Source: Phycisphaeraceae bacterium (GTDB taxonomy: Bacteria > Planctomycetota > Phycisphaerae > Phycisphaerales > UBA1924). From it: 64,000 nt of DNA. Location: contig JAHBXD010000002.1 of NCBI GenBank assembly GCA_019636695.1, forward strand, positions 62,001-126,000, written 5' to 3'. The notes under the pieces are model-generated. The model was not told where the DNA came from, ran no database searches, and was given only the letters and a program-made list of their open reading frames with translations. A program made the position numbers and the translations under genes. Shown here in pieces: positions 41,260-49,764 of the stretch; position 1 is the first letter of the stretch, and each line of letters begins with the position of its first letter.

Positions 41260-42216
41260 GTGAGTCGGAGTAGCCCAGTCACGGCATCTGCGGTGGTTGC
41301 CCCGGGAGTTGGTGAAGCGCGCGTGATTGTGCGCGCGCTACTTGAAACCACGAAGCCTGGTATTACGCGCCTTGTGACGATTACTTCGCTCGTCGGGTTT
41401 GTAGCCGCGGCGGTCGGACGTCCGTGGCTCATGGGCGATCTGGCGTGGGCTTTTGCAGGTTGCCTGTTCGGGACGTATCTCTCGAGCGCGGGGGCGAACA
41501 GCCTGAACATGTGGTGGGAACGCTCGCGAGACGCCCGGATGGTGCGAACCTCGCGTAGGCCGTTGCCGCGAGGGTCGGTGCGGCCGTCGACGGTGTTCTG
41601 GAGCGGGATGCTGTTGTGTTTCGCTGGTCTCACCGTACTGATGAGCATGAATGGTGTCGCGCCGGCGGCAGTTTCGCTTGCCTGCATCATCAGCTACGTA
41701 CTCGTCTACACGCCGATGAAGCCGGTCACGTGCTTTTCGACGCTGGTCGGCGCAATCCCTGGGGCGTTGCCGCCGCTGATCGGCTGGGCGGCCGCAAGTG
41801 AAACGGGTGGGTTTGCGTCACTCATCGAGCCCGGCGGGTTGAGCCTGTTCGGGCTGATGTTTGTGTGGCAGCTTCCGCATTTTCTCGCCATCGCATGGAT
41901 GTATAAGGACGACTATGCCCTCGGGGGGTACCGGGTATTGCCCGTGCTCGACCCGACCGGAGCGGCGACATCGATCACCATGCTGTTCACCGCGGCGCTG
42001 CTGATTCCAGCAACACTTCTGCCGCTTGTCGCCATGCCTCGCCTGGGATGGATCTACGGCACGGTCGCGGTCATCACCGGGCTGGTGTATCTGTGGCTAA
42101 GTCTGCGGCTGGTGGTGATGCGCTCACGGCCGGCGGCCCGAAGGGTGTTCTTCGCGTCAATTCTGCACCTGCCGCTGCTGCTTGGTGCTCTGGTGGTGGA
42201 TGTCTGGCTGGCCTGA
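41260..42216 (+). CDS. ctaB: Protoheme IX farnesyltransferase
   Basis: CtaB/CyoE makes heme O from heme B for heme-copper oxidases. The 318-residue membrane protein starts at GTG with GAAGGAG six bases upstream. The diagnostic loop NMWWERSRDARMVRTSRRPLP (in part NMWWE and MVRTSRRPLP) and the second motif LPHFLAIAWMYKDDY are present, with about nine helices. It heads an operon with an ABC ATPase, an ABC permease and SCO1, all oxidase assembly-type partners. Structural oxidase genes are not in the window. Confidence 0.96.
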   Translation: MSRSSPVTASAVVAPGVGEARVIVRALLETTKPGITRLVTITSLVGFVAAAVGRPWLMGDLAWAFAGCLFGTYLSSAGANSLNMWWERSRDARMVRTSRRPLPRGSVRPSTVFWSGMLLCFAGLTVLMSMNGVAPAAVSLACIISYVLVYTPMKPVTCFSTLVGAIPGALPPLIGWAAASETGGFASLIEPGGLSLFGLMFVWQLPHFLAIAWMYKDDYALGGYRVLPVLDPTGAATSITMLFTAALLIPATLLPLVAMPRLGWIYGTVAVITGLVYLWLSLRLVVMRSRPAARRVFFASILHLPLLLGALVVDVWLA

Positions 42217-42229
42217 ACAGGAGGGGCGT

Positions 42230-43249
42230 GTGGACGAAACCGCGTTGCGGTCGACACACGACAGACCTGGGGATGCACCAGGCGAGCGCGACGCACTGAT
42301 TCCTGAAGACGGCGTTTCGGTACGCAAGGTCTCGCGAACGTACCACTCCCGTCGAGAGGGCGCCCGGCATGCGCTCGACGACATCAGCGTGCAGATTGCC
42401 CCGGGTTCATGGGTCACCCTGCTCGGCGCCAACGGCGCGGGCAAATCAACGCTTCTGGCGATGCTGGCCGGAATCGACAGGCCAGATGCCGGCACGGTGT
42501 GTGTGTTCGGCAACGACACCACCTCATCAGAGGGGCGAAGGGCCATCCGGAAGCACTTGGGCATCGTGTTTCAATCTCCCAGCCTTGACCGCCTGCTGAC
42601 CGTGCGCGAGAACCTTGTGCTTCACGGTGTCATCGGTGGACTATCGCGGGCATCGGCCCTGTCGCGCGCAACAGAACTTGCCGCACGGCTGGGTTTTGCC
42701 GACAGAATACGAAGCCGTGTCGGTGCTCTCAGCGGCGGGTTGATGCGGCGGGTCGATCTTGCTCGCGCCGTGATGCTTCGCCCGCGCCTCCTGCTTCTTG
42801 ACGAGCCATCGACCGGGCTTGACCCTCAGGCGCGCCTCGAACTGATGGCCCTGCTCTACGACGCCCGGACAGAATTACCTGGGCTTATCGTCGTCATGTC
42901 ATCGCACCTCATCGAAGAGGCTGACCGAGCGGATAGGGTGATCATGATGTCATCGGGTCGAATCGTCGCCGACGACACGCCCGATGCGCTTCGACAAAGC
43001 GCCGGCGCTGCAGTTTTTCGACTGCAGACTGACGACCGCGACACCGCGTATGCGATCATCGGTCGAGATGGTGTACTTCAACACCACGCCGACCGCGCGA
43101 TCGTGTCCGTGCAAAGTCAGGAGGCCGCGGGCATCGTCGCGGGAAGGCTCGCCGCCGCAAGACTTCCGTTTGAATACGGCCCGCCGCTGCTGTCGGATGT
43201 ATACCTCCAGCGTGCGGGCGGCGTGCTCATTTCTCAGGACACCGCATGA
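42230..43249 (+). CDS. ABC transporter ATP-binding protein
   Basis: A 339-residue ABC ATPase from GTG 42230 (AGGAGG five bases upstream). Walker A is GANGAGKST, Q-loop FQSP, signature LSGGLMRRVDLARA (LSGGL, with M in place of the usual Q), Walker B LLLLDEPSTGLDP, and H-loop SSHLIEEADRAD. The ~90-residue C-terminal extension is as in NodI/DrrA-type exporters. It pairs with the permease gene that overlaps by ATGA. The N-terminal 45 residues are unusual and probably disordered. In this operon it may move heme, copper or a cofactor for oxidase assembly; this is contextual inference. Confidence 0.93.
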   Translation: MDETALRSTHDRPGDAPGERDALIPEDGVSVRKVSRTYHSRREGARHALDDISVQIAPGSWVTLLGANGAGKSTLLAMLAGIDRPDAGTVCVFGNDTTSSEGRRAIRKHLGIVFQSPSLDRLLTVRENLVLHGVIGGLSRASALSRATELAARLGFADRIRSRVGALSGGLMRRVDLARAVMLRPRLLLLDEPSTGLDPQARLELMALLYDARTELPGLIVVMSSHLIEEADRADRVIMMSSGRIVADDTPDALRQSAGAAVFRLQTDDRDTAYAIIGRDGVLQHHADRAIVSVQSQEAAGIVAGRLAAARLPFEYGPPLLSDVYLQRAGGVLISQDTA

Positions 43250-44019
43250 CCACGCCCGAACCCAAGATGCTCGGCCCATGCACCGCCTTGCTCGTTCGTG
43301 AGTGGCAACGGCTGATGCGTCAGCCGTCGCGGCTGATCGCGACCTTGGGCACCGCAAGCCTGCTGTGGTTCGTGATGGCAAGCGGTTTGGCCGGGCTGAC
43401 GGTCTACGGCAGGGACTACGGAAATTATCTCCTACCGGGGATGGCCTCGATGGTCGTGGTCTTCGCCTCGATCTTCGGCGCCATTTCGCTCATTGAAGAT
43501 CGCCAGGAGGGGTTTCTTCAGGGAGTGATGGCAGGCCCCGCACCTCGGAGCGCTCTTGTCGTCAGCAAACTTCTCGGCGGAGCTTCCATCGCGTGTGTGC
43601 AGGCCGCCCTGCTGCTCGCGGCAGGCCCGATGCTGGGCCTGCCCGCTGGTGCGGCGGGATATGCCAGCGCGCTGGTGGCCCTCGGTGCTCTCGGCATCGG
43701 CATCTCGGGCATCGCCCTCGCGCTGGCATGGCGAGTCAACAGCATCGCGGGATTTCACGGCGTGATGAATCTGGTGCTTATGCCGATGTGGCTGCTGAGC
43801 GGGGCCATATTTCCGCCTGACCAATCCGCGGGATGGCTTGCGGTCGTGCAGATGTGTAATCCGGTCGGTTGGCCGACCCAGGCGATGCAAGGTTCGCTCG
43901 GAGTGGGCGAACCGCCCACTTCGGCACACTGGATCGGCACGGCCGGTTGCGCCGCAATCGGCCTCTGCGCGGCCTGGATGACCATCGGGCGGGCCGGAAC
44001 AATACCCCGGAGAGCGTAA
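43246..44019 (+). CDS. ABC-2 type permease
   Basis: A 257-residue, six-helix membrane protein of the ABC-2 family (NodJ/YadH-like): PGMASMVVVFASIFGAISLIEDRQEG, LVVSKLLGGASI, then HGVMNLVLMPMWLLSGAIFPP. It forms the membrane part for the upstream ATPase and overlaps its stop. Together with ctaB and SCO1 it makes a four-gene assembly module. A similar grouping of ABC-2 genes with cytochrome oxidase assembly genes is seen in other bacteria, but the cargo is not established. Confidence 0.9.
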   Translation: MTTPEPKMLGPCTALLVREWQRLMRQPSRLIATLGTASLLWFVMASGLAGLTVYGRDYGNYLLPGMASMVVVFASIFGAISLIEDRQEGFLQGVMAGPAPRSALVVSKLLGGASIACVQAALLLAAGPMLGLPAGAAGYASALVALGALGIGISGIALALAWRVNSIAGFHGVMNLVLMPMWLLSGAIFPPDQSAGWLAVVQMCNPVGWPTQAMQGSLGVGEPPTSAHWIGTAGCAAIGLCAAWMTIGRAGTIPRRA

Positions 44020-44023
44020 TAAG

Positions 44024-44689
44024 ATGCCCAGAGTGCTGATAGTTCTCGTGACGGCCGCGCTGACGGTGATGATCACCAGCGCGATCATGCTCACCCGACA
44101 GAGAGGTCCACTGCGGACACCAGCCGACATTCCCGCAAGCGTCCTGAGTGAGCCTGATCAGGGGCTGGAGGGCATCACGATTGTTCCATTTACGTTGCTT
44201 GATCAGAACGGTCGAACAGTTGACCAGAGCATTCTGGAAGGATGCGTGACGATCATCGATTTCATCTTCACGAACTGCCCGTTCGTCTGTCCTCCCATGT
44301 CGCAGACGATGGCGCATCTTTCTGCCCAACTGGCTGATACGCCGGTGCGTTTCATGAGTTTCAGCGTTGATCCGGAACGAGATACCCCCGAATCGCTACT
44401 CGCCTTCGCGCAGAGCTACAACGCCGACCTGGATCGCTGGACATTCGCCACAGGAGAAGCCGGTGTGGTTGAGCACATCCTGCGGCGGATCGGCTTTGAA
44501 CTTCACGAAGATCGATCGCGGCCGATCGCGCTCCAGGATGGTTCGACAATGATGAACATCGCCCACCCGAGTAAACTCATGCTCATTGACGGCTCAAGGC
44601 GGGTGCTCATGCTGGCGTCGTTCGATGAACCGGATAAGGTCATGGCGCTTGAACGCCGCGCACGCTTGCTCGCGACGGCCAAGCGGTGA
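44024..44689 (+). CDS. SCO1/SenC-family copper chaperone
   Basis: A 221-residue membrane-anchored thioredoxin-fold protein that delivers copper to the CuA site of cytochrome c oxidase. One N-terminal helix (about 4-24) anchors it with the domain outside. The CxxxC copper motif is TNCPFVCP (C85, C89) and the third ligand is H181 in NIAHPSKLML. The FSVDPERDTPE stretch is typical. It ends the ctaB-ABC-ABC operon, 4 bases after the permease stop. Convergent with pgpA. Confidence 0.95.
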   Translation: MPRVLIVLVTAALTVMITSAIMLTRQRGPLRTPADIPASVLSEPDQGLEGITIVPFTLLDQNGRTVDQSILEGCVTIIDFIFTNCPFVCPPMSQTMAHLSAQLADTPVRFMSFSVDPERDTPESLLAFAQSYNADLDRWTFATGEAGVVEHILRRIGFELHEDRSRPIALQDGSTMMNIAHPSKLMLIDGSRRVLMLASFDEPDKVMALERRARLLATAKR

Positions 44690-44698
44690 GCACAGACA

Positions 44699-45310
44699 TC
44701 AGGACATCGTCGCGGCCCAAAGTTGAAGCACGATCAACGTCGCCGCTCCGGCCGCCAGATCGTCAAGCAGAATGCCGAGACCGCCGGGAATGCGCTGCAA
44801 CGGTTCGATCGGCCAAGGCTTGACGATATCAAAGAGCCTGAACAGAACAAATGCGCCGATCAACCACGCGGCGATGGACCAGAACCCGGCGCCCCATTCC
44901 AGCGGCAGCGCGATGAGCGCCAGCGCCATGCCGGCGGCTTCGTCCGCCGTAACCGATGAGGGATCCTTGGTGCGCCAATAGGCTTCGGCCCGCTCACCCT
45001 GCAGCACGCACACCAGCGACCAGACCAAAACCATTAAGAGACAAACGCCGTTGAACACCCACGGCGATTCCGTCGGCCCGGCCCCCACAAGCACCAACAC
45101 CGCGGCAATCCCCAGCGGTGGGAGTGACCCCCACGTTCCCGGGAACGGCCGAAGATGCCCGAACCCGAGACTTGTCATCATGAAAAACCGCGGGCGATAC
45201 AACGGGCGTCCGAGCTGCGCCCCGCGAGGGTCATATGTCGCCGAAGCCTGCTTCAGTGTCGGCGGAGGCGAGGGTTGATCTTCCGGACGCATGGTCGGAG
45301 GTGTGGTCAT
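44699..45310 (-). CDS. pgpA: Phosphatidylglycerophosphatase A
   Basis: PgpA dephosphorylates phosphatidylglycerophosphate to phosphatidylglycerol at the inner membrane. The 203-residue protein has the family opening FGHLRPFPGTWGSLPPLG, the acidic SSVTADEAAGM with the metal-binding D/E pair, and a C-terminal block with FRLFDIVKPWPI and GGLGILLDDLAAGA. ATG 45310 overlaps the pgsA stop, so synthesis of substrate and product is coupled. The first 35 residues are a low-complexity Pro-rich tail not present in the E. coli enzyme. Confidence 0.95.
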   Translation of the reverse strand: MTTPPTMRPEDQPSPPPTLKQASATYDPRGAQLGRPLYRPRFFMMTSLGFGHLRPFPGTWGSLPPLGIAAVLVLVGAGPTESPWVFNGVCLLMVLVWSLVCVLQGERAEAYWRTKDPSSVTADEAAGMALALIALPLEWGAGFWSIAAWLIGAFVLFRLFDIVKPWPIEPLQRIPGGLGILLDDLAAGAATLIVLQLWAATMS

Positions 45311-45918
45311 CTTGGCATCCTTGCAGCCTTGGCGATGTATGGCCAGGCGCTCAGCACGGTGATGATCGTCGTCGCCCAGGCGATGTAAGACACCCACACG
45401 TGGTGCTCGGAGAAGGCATACACGAGCAGAATCGCCGGAACCGCGAGGGATTGCACGATCATCTTGATCTTGCCGGCGCTCAACGCAGAAAAATCAACGC
45501 CCGCGCCTTCGGCCATGGCCCGCAGCGATGTCACCAGCAACTCGCGCCCGAGAATGACGACTGCCATCCACGCCTCGACTTGCGGTGCATGGGTATGCGG
45601 CCCACTGAACGAACTCCCCGCGAGCATCACGAAGGCCCCCAAGACAAGAACTTTGTCCGCGAACGGGTCAGCAATGCGCCCAAACCGGGAGACTACATGC
45701 CATCGACGGGCCAGATACCCATCGAGCGCATCCGTTGTCGCCGCAACCACGAAGACCACCGCAGCGGTGACAAGCCATACCGGCCGATCGACCACATGGT
45801 CGATGCTGAGGATGACAAAGAACACGGCGGCAAGCCCTAACCGGGCGATCGTCAGCGCATTGGGGAGGGTGCGCTTCCATCGCGCTGCCGACACCGCGCC
45901 GGGGACCGTTGCGTTCAC
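45307..45918 (-). CDS. pgsA: CDP-diacylglycerol-glycerol-3-phosphate 3-phosphatidyltransferase
   Basis: PgsA makes phosphatidylglycerophosphate from CDP-diacylglycerol and glycerol-3-phosphate. The 203-residue, six-helix enzyme carries a full CDP-alcohol phosphatidyltransferase motif: D63, D66-G67, A70-R71, G80, D84 and D88, with the spacing D-x2-DG-x2-AR-x8-G-x3-D-x3-D. PNALTIARLGLA opens the first helix. The start is GTG 45918 with a GGAG very close. It is coupled to pgpA by ATGA and is divergent from the nuo genes. Confidence 0.95.
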   Translation of the reverse strand: MNATVPGAVSAARWKRTLPNALTIARLGLAAVFFVILSIDHVVDRPVWLVTAAVVFVVAATTDALDGYLARRWHVVSRFGRIADPFADKVLVLGAFVMLAGSSFSGPHTHAPQVEAWMAVVILGRELLVTSLRAMAEGAGVDFSALSAGKIKMIVQSLAVPAILLVYAFSEHHVWVSYIAWATTIITVLSAWPYIAKAARMPR

Positions 45919-46005
45919 GACTCCATGCTACCCGCTCCCGGATCGGCGCGACCGACCGTCGGCCGCGTCGCACAGCCGGTGCCTCCAGGGCGGCGTGTGC
46001 CTGAG

Positions 46006-46034
46006 TTGAAGGCCGGGACGCCATGCCCTACCCT
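46006..46034 (+). promoter_or_regulatory. Candidate promoter of nuoJKLMN
   Basis: TTGAAG (46006-46011) and TACCCT (46029-46034) are separated by 17 bases, the best -35/-10 pair found in this window. Transcription would start near 46041, which is downstream of ATG 46036, so if this promoter is right the nuoJ start codon must lie later. Confidence 0.5.
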
Positions 46035-46035
46035 G

Positions 46036-47103
46036 ATGACCCCGCTGGAGTTGGTGTGTACTTACTCAGGCGTGGGGGTAGCATCGCGGCACGGGGTCCT
46101 CCCTTTGGCGCACGTCATCGATCCCTTCATCTTGTACCTCGGCGTCGTGCTGGGAGGGTTTGGCGTACTCCTTGCGCTGCCGCGCCGGAAGGTCAGCCCG
46201 CAGTTGATCGGTGCCCTGCTCGCAGCGGCCGGCCTAGGGGTTGTCTTGGTCGGGTTGGGGCTGAAAGCAGCCAAGTCAGGTCAGCTTCCCAACTTGTATT
46301 TTTATGTCTTCGCAGCAATCGCCCTCGGAGCATCGCTCCGTGTGATTACCCATCCGCGACCGGTCTACGCCGCACTGTATTTCATCCTGACGATTCTCGC
46401 GTCCGCCGGGATGTATCTCATTCTGTCAGCGGAGTTTATGGCTTTTGCGCTGATCATTATCTACGCAGGAGCCATCCTCATCACCTACCTGTTTGTCATT
46501 ATGCTCGCGACGCAGGCCCCGACCGAGGCGGAAGAAGAGGACAAGGGCGCCCCCTATGACCTCGCCAGCAGGGAGCCTGGTATTGCCGCCGTCGCCGGGT
46601 TTGTTCTACTGGCGGCTCTGACGACGATGTTTGCCAGGGGAATCCCTAGCCTGCCGACCGGCGAGGAGATTGCGCTGAAATCGCGTGATCCGGATGCGAT
46701 TTTGGCGCAACTTCCGCGCCGGGTTGAGCGTGCGCTTCGCCGGGAAGGACTGATCACGGACCGCGAGCGGATTGCCCGGACGTTCTCTGGCCCGCCGGAG
46801 ATCGACATGAAACGTCGGATCGCGGTTGTAGCCGAGCCGAATCCGGTCCGCCAGAGCGATTTTGACGAGTTCATTGACGCGACTCGGCGCGAAGTGCCTC
46901 TGCCGGAAGGCCTGCGTGGCCGCAATGTCGAGAATCTGGCGTTTGATTTCCTGAACCGGCATCCGGGATCGATCGAGATCGCGGGTGTCGTGCTGCTCAT
47001 GGCCATGCTGGGGGCTGTTGTGCTGAGCAGGCGACAGGTGGAACTGGACGAAGAGGCCAAGGCTCAGCAATCGAGGCTGCTCTCGACGGAGGAGCAGTCA
47101 TGA
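46036..47103 (+). CDS. nuoJ: NADH-quinone oxidoreductase subunit J, extended
   Basis: NuoJ is a membrane-arm subunit of complex I. The core (about 95-170) shows the family pattern: FYVFAAIALGASLRVI, PVYAALYFILTILASAGMYLILSAEFMAFALIIIYAGAILITYLFVIML. The protein is long (up to 355 residues, usual 165-200): it gains two helices before the core and, after it, a soluble region of about 150 residues before a last helix (IEIAGVVLLMAMLGAVVL). The start is uncertain: ATG 46036, GTG 46054, GTG 46072 or TTG 46105; a promoter at 46006-46034 argues for one of the later ones. It overlaps nuoK by ATGA. Confidence 0.88.
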   Translation: MTPLELVCTYSGVGVASRHGVLPLAHVIDPFILYLGVVLGGFGVLLALPRRKVSPQLIGALLAAAGLGVVLVGLGLKAAKSGQLPNLYFYVFAAIALGASLRVITHPRPVYAALYFILTILASAGMYLILSAEFMAFALIIIYAGAILITYLFVIMLATQAPTEAEEEDKGAPYDLASREPGIAAVAGFVLLAALTTMFARGIPSLPTGEEIALKSRDPDAILAQLPRRVERALRREGLITDRERIARTFSGPPEIDMKRRIAVVAEPNPVRQSDFDEFIDATRREVPLPEGLRGRNVENLAFDFLNRHPGSIEIAGVVLLMAMLGAVVLSRRQVELDEEAKAQQSRLLSTEEQS

Positions 47104-47450
47104 TCGCGACCATACTCGGCCAGACAGCCTTTCCTGAAGCGATGGGCTCACTCACGCTCGGCCACTATCTGTTTGTTTCGGGTGTGATGTTTGCCCTCGG
47201 CGTGATCGGCTTCCTGACGCGTCGCAACCTCATCATCATGTTCCTCTGCACGGAGATGATGTTCCAGGCCGCGGGAATCGCCTTGATCGCATTCAGCCGT
47301 TTCTACCTCCACCACACGGGACAAAGTTTCGTGATCTTCGTGCTGACGGTCGCCGCAGCGGAAGCGGCGATGGCACTTGCCTTGGTCGTCTTGCTGTTCC
47401 GCAGGCGTGAGAACCTGAACGCGGAGGAGTGGGCCGAACTGAGCGGGTAG
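47100..47450 (+). CDS. nuoK: NADH-quinone oxidoreductase subunit K
   Basis: A 116-residue, three-helix complex I subunit. It has GVIGFLTRRNLIIMFLCTEMMFQAAGIALIAFSR with the conserved Glu of helix 2 and FVIFVLTVAAAEAAMALALVVLLFRRR with the second Glu of helix 3, both part of the proton path. The ATG overlaps the nuoJ stop. Family length is about 100, so it is normal. Confidence 0.95.
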   Translation: MIATILGQTAFPEAMGSLTLGHYLFVSGVMFALGVIGFLTRRNLIIMFLCTEMMFQAAGIALIAFSRFYLHHTGQSFVIFVLTVAAAEAAMALALVVLLFRRRENLNAEEWAELSG

Positions 47451-47529
47451 TGTCGGGGTGGTGTCACGACGGCGCTGCGATGCGGACGCGTTCGACGGGT
47501 GTGGTAACGGGTGTTGAAGGAGCACGTGC

Positions 47530-49764
47530 GTGCTGGAAACGGTCGGACAGGGTGTGCTTGGGGGGTTCACGGGGCTGCTCGCCTCGCTGGCCTCGCCGCA
47601 AAACGGCGGCGCAACTGTCGGTCCGTGGTGGGTGATCCTGATTCCATTGCTGCCGATCGTGGCTGTGCTGATGTGCACAGTGTGTGCGATCGCTCGGGTC
47701 CGGAGCAAGCTGCCGGCATTTCTGACCGTGGTGTGCCTTGGTGCGGCCTTTGGGCTTTCCCTTCTGATGTATTTGCAGCTTTCGGGGGGGGAGCACGTCA
47801 CGGTTGCGTATCGATGGATCGATTTTGCCTGGGGTGAAGGCCCCGGCCAGCGTTTCACAGCAGACTTCGGGTTTTACGTCGATTCCCTGACGTGTCTGTG
47901 GATGCTGTTTGTCACCGGCTTGGCGACGCTGATTGCGCTGTACGCAAGCGAGTACATGAGCCACGACCTCGGCCTGGGGTATTGCCGGTTCTTCGCCGCG
48001 TTCAATCTCTTTGTGTTCAGCATGGCCTGCCTGGTGATGGGCAGCAACCTCATCATGCTGTACCTGGGGTGGGAAGGCGTCGGTCTCTGCTCGTACCTTC
48101 TGATCGGCTACTTCTATAAAAAGCCGAGCGCTGTTGCGGCGGCGAAGAAAGCCTTTATTATGAATCGCATCGGCGACCTGGGACTTGCCCTAGGCGTCAT
48201 GCTGACGTTCGTTCACTTCGGGACAGTCGACTACGCGGAACTCTTCGCGTCGGAGAAGTTGCAGGGGTATACCGCAGCACTGAAGGCGGGGCACATCGAC
48301 CAGATTCCTCTGGTTGCTCAACTGATCCCGGTGCTGTTGATGATCGGCGCTTTCGGCAAGAGCGCGCAACTGCCGCTGTACGTCTGGCTTCCTGACGCCA
48401 TGGAAGGCCCGACGCCGGTCTCGGCGTTGATTCACGCGGCGACCATGGTCACGGCCGGTGTGTACCTGATCGCCAGAACGTATCCGCTGTTTCTATGCAG
48501 CCAATATGCGTTGCCGATCGTGGCATGGGTGGGCGTCGGCACCGCGCTGTTGTCGGCCACGATCGCGATGGCGCAGTTCGACATCAAGCGGATCATGGCC
48601 TACTCGACGGTGTCGCAGCTCGGTTTCATGTTCGCCGGGTTGGCCTTTTTGAGCAGCGCTGGTGCTGCCTTCCATGTTTTTACGCATGCCTTCTTCAAAG
48701 CCACGCTCTTTCTCTGCTGCGGCGCGGTCATGCACGGTTTTGCGGGTCAGCTTGACCTGCGTAAGTTGAGCGGTGTGGCCTATATGAAGGGTTGGGGCAT
48801 TGTGGGCATCGCGATGCTGATCGGGTGCCTCAACCTCGCCGGGTTCCCCTTCTCAGCCGGGTTCTTCAGCAAAGACATGATTCTGGCGGAAGCCTTTGTC
48901 ACACCCGGACCGGGCTATACGTTCCTCGGATGGGTGTTGCTGCTGACCGCCGGCCTCACGGCGTACTACACCTTCCGGGTTTTCTTCCGTGTCTTCATCG
49001 GCCCCAAATACTATGAGCCGGGCGACGAACTGCACGCCCATGACGACCACGGCCATGATCATGCCGGAGATCATGCGCACAGCCGCACATCGCATGACAC
49101 TCATGAGCCGGGCAGCGGCCACGAATTCCATCCGCATCCGCCCGGCATCGCCATCAACCTCGTGCTTGCGATTCTGGCCGGGCTTTCGGTCGTTGCCGCG
49201 GGTGCGTATTTCATCGGCGACCATGGCGGATGGGTTGCGCGACTCGTGCATGAGTCATCGGCCGATACGGTCCACGTGCATGATGCCAACACCGCGGCGT
49301 TCCTCGCCGGTCGGGGCGGTCACGCGTCCGAACACGCCGCTCACGGGACATTCCTCGGGCAGGATCCGCACAAGATCATGTATTATGTCTCCGCGGCGAT
49401 CGGCTTCGTCGGGATCGCCGTGGCGTTTGTTCTGCACTATCTCGGCCGCACCACCGCCGCAACGAGCCGGGCCGACAAACTGCTTCCCACCCTCGGCCCG
49501 ATCGCGACCCTGGCCCAGCGCAAGTGGCTCGTAGACGAGTTCTACGACTTCCTGATCCGCAAGCCCCTATGGGTGCTCTCGCATATTTTCCACCTGATCG
49601 ATCGTCTCCTGGTTGACGGCCTCGTCAACGCACTCGGTTTCCTCCCCCGCATGTGCGGGCAGTCCGTGCGGCGGACGCAGAGCGGCGTTCTGCACGACTA
49701 TGCCGTGTGGATGGCCGGAGGCGTCGCCGCCATTGCCGTCTTCATCTGGATCATTACGCTGTGA
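47530..49764 (+). CDS. nuoL: NADH-quinone oxidoreductase subunit L
   Basis: The distal antiporter-like, proton-pumping subunit of complex I; 744 residues from GTG 47530 (GAAGGAG seven bases upstream). Proton_antipo_N (DFGFYVDSLTCLWMLFVTG) and Proton_antipo_M (YLGWEGVGLCSYLLIGYFY, SAQLPLYVWLPDAMEGPTPVSALIHAATMV) are intact, with the usual Glu and Lys. The C-terminal amphipathic helix region is present. Between about residues 500 and 538 there is a loop with about 13 His in 38 residues (HAHDDHGHDHAGDHAH and on), far more than usual. An eight-G run at about 47784-47791 lies in the codons for Gly-Gly. Confidence 0.97.
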   Translation: MLETVGQGVLGGFTGLLASLASPQNGGATVGPWWVILIPLLPIVAVLMCTVCAIARVRSKLPAFLTVVCLGAAFGLSLLMYLQLSGGEHVTVAYRWIDFAWGEGPGQRFTADFGFYVDSLTCLWMLFVTGLATLIALYASEYMSHDLGLGYCRFFAAFNLFVFSMACLVMGSNLIMLYLGWEGVGLCSYLLIGYFYKKPSAVAAAKKAFIMNRIGDLGLALGVMLTFVHFGTVDYAELFASEKLQGYTAALKAGHIDQIPLVAQLIPVLLMIGAFGKSAQLPLYVWLPDAMEGPTPVSALIHAATMVTAGVYLIARTYPLFLCSQYALPIVAWVGVGTALLSATIAMAQFDIKRIMAYSTVSQLGFMFAGLAFLSSAGAAFHVFTHAFFKATLFLCCGAVMHGFAGQLDLRKLSGVAYMKGWGIVGIAMLIGCLNLAGFPFSAGFFSKDMILAEAFVTPGPGYTFLGWVLLLTAGLTAYYTFRVFFRVFIGPKYYEPGDELHAHDDHGHDHAGDHAHSRTSHDTHEPGSGHEFHPHPPGIAINLVLAILAGLSVVAAGAYFIGDHGGWVARLVHESSADTVHVHDANTAAFLAGRGGHASEHAAHGTFLGQDPHKIMYYVSAAIGFVGIAVAFVLHYLGRTTAATSRADKLLPTLGPIATLAQRKWLVDEFYDFLIRKPLWVLSHIFHLIDRLLVDGLVNALGFLPRMCGQSVRRTQSGVLHDYAVWMAGGVAAIAVFIWIITL

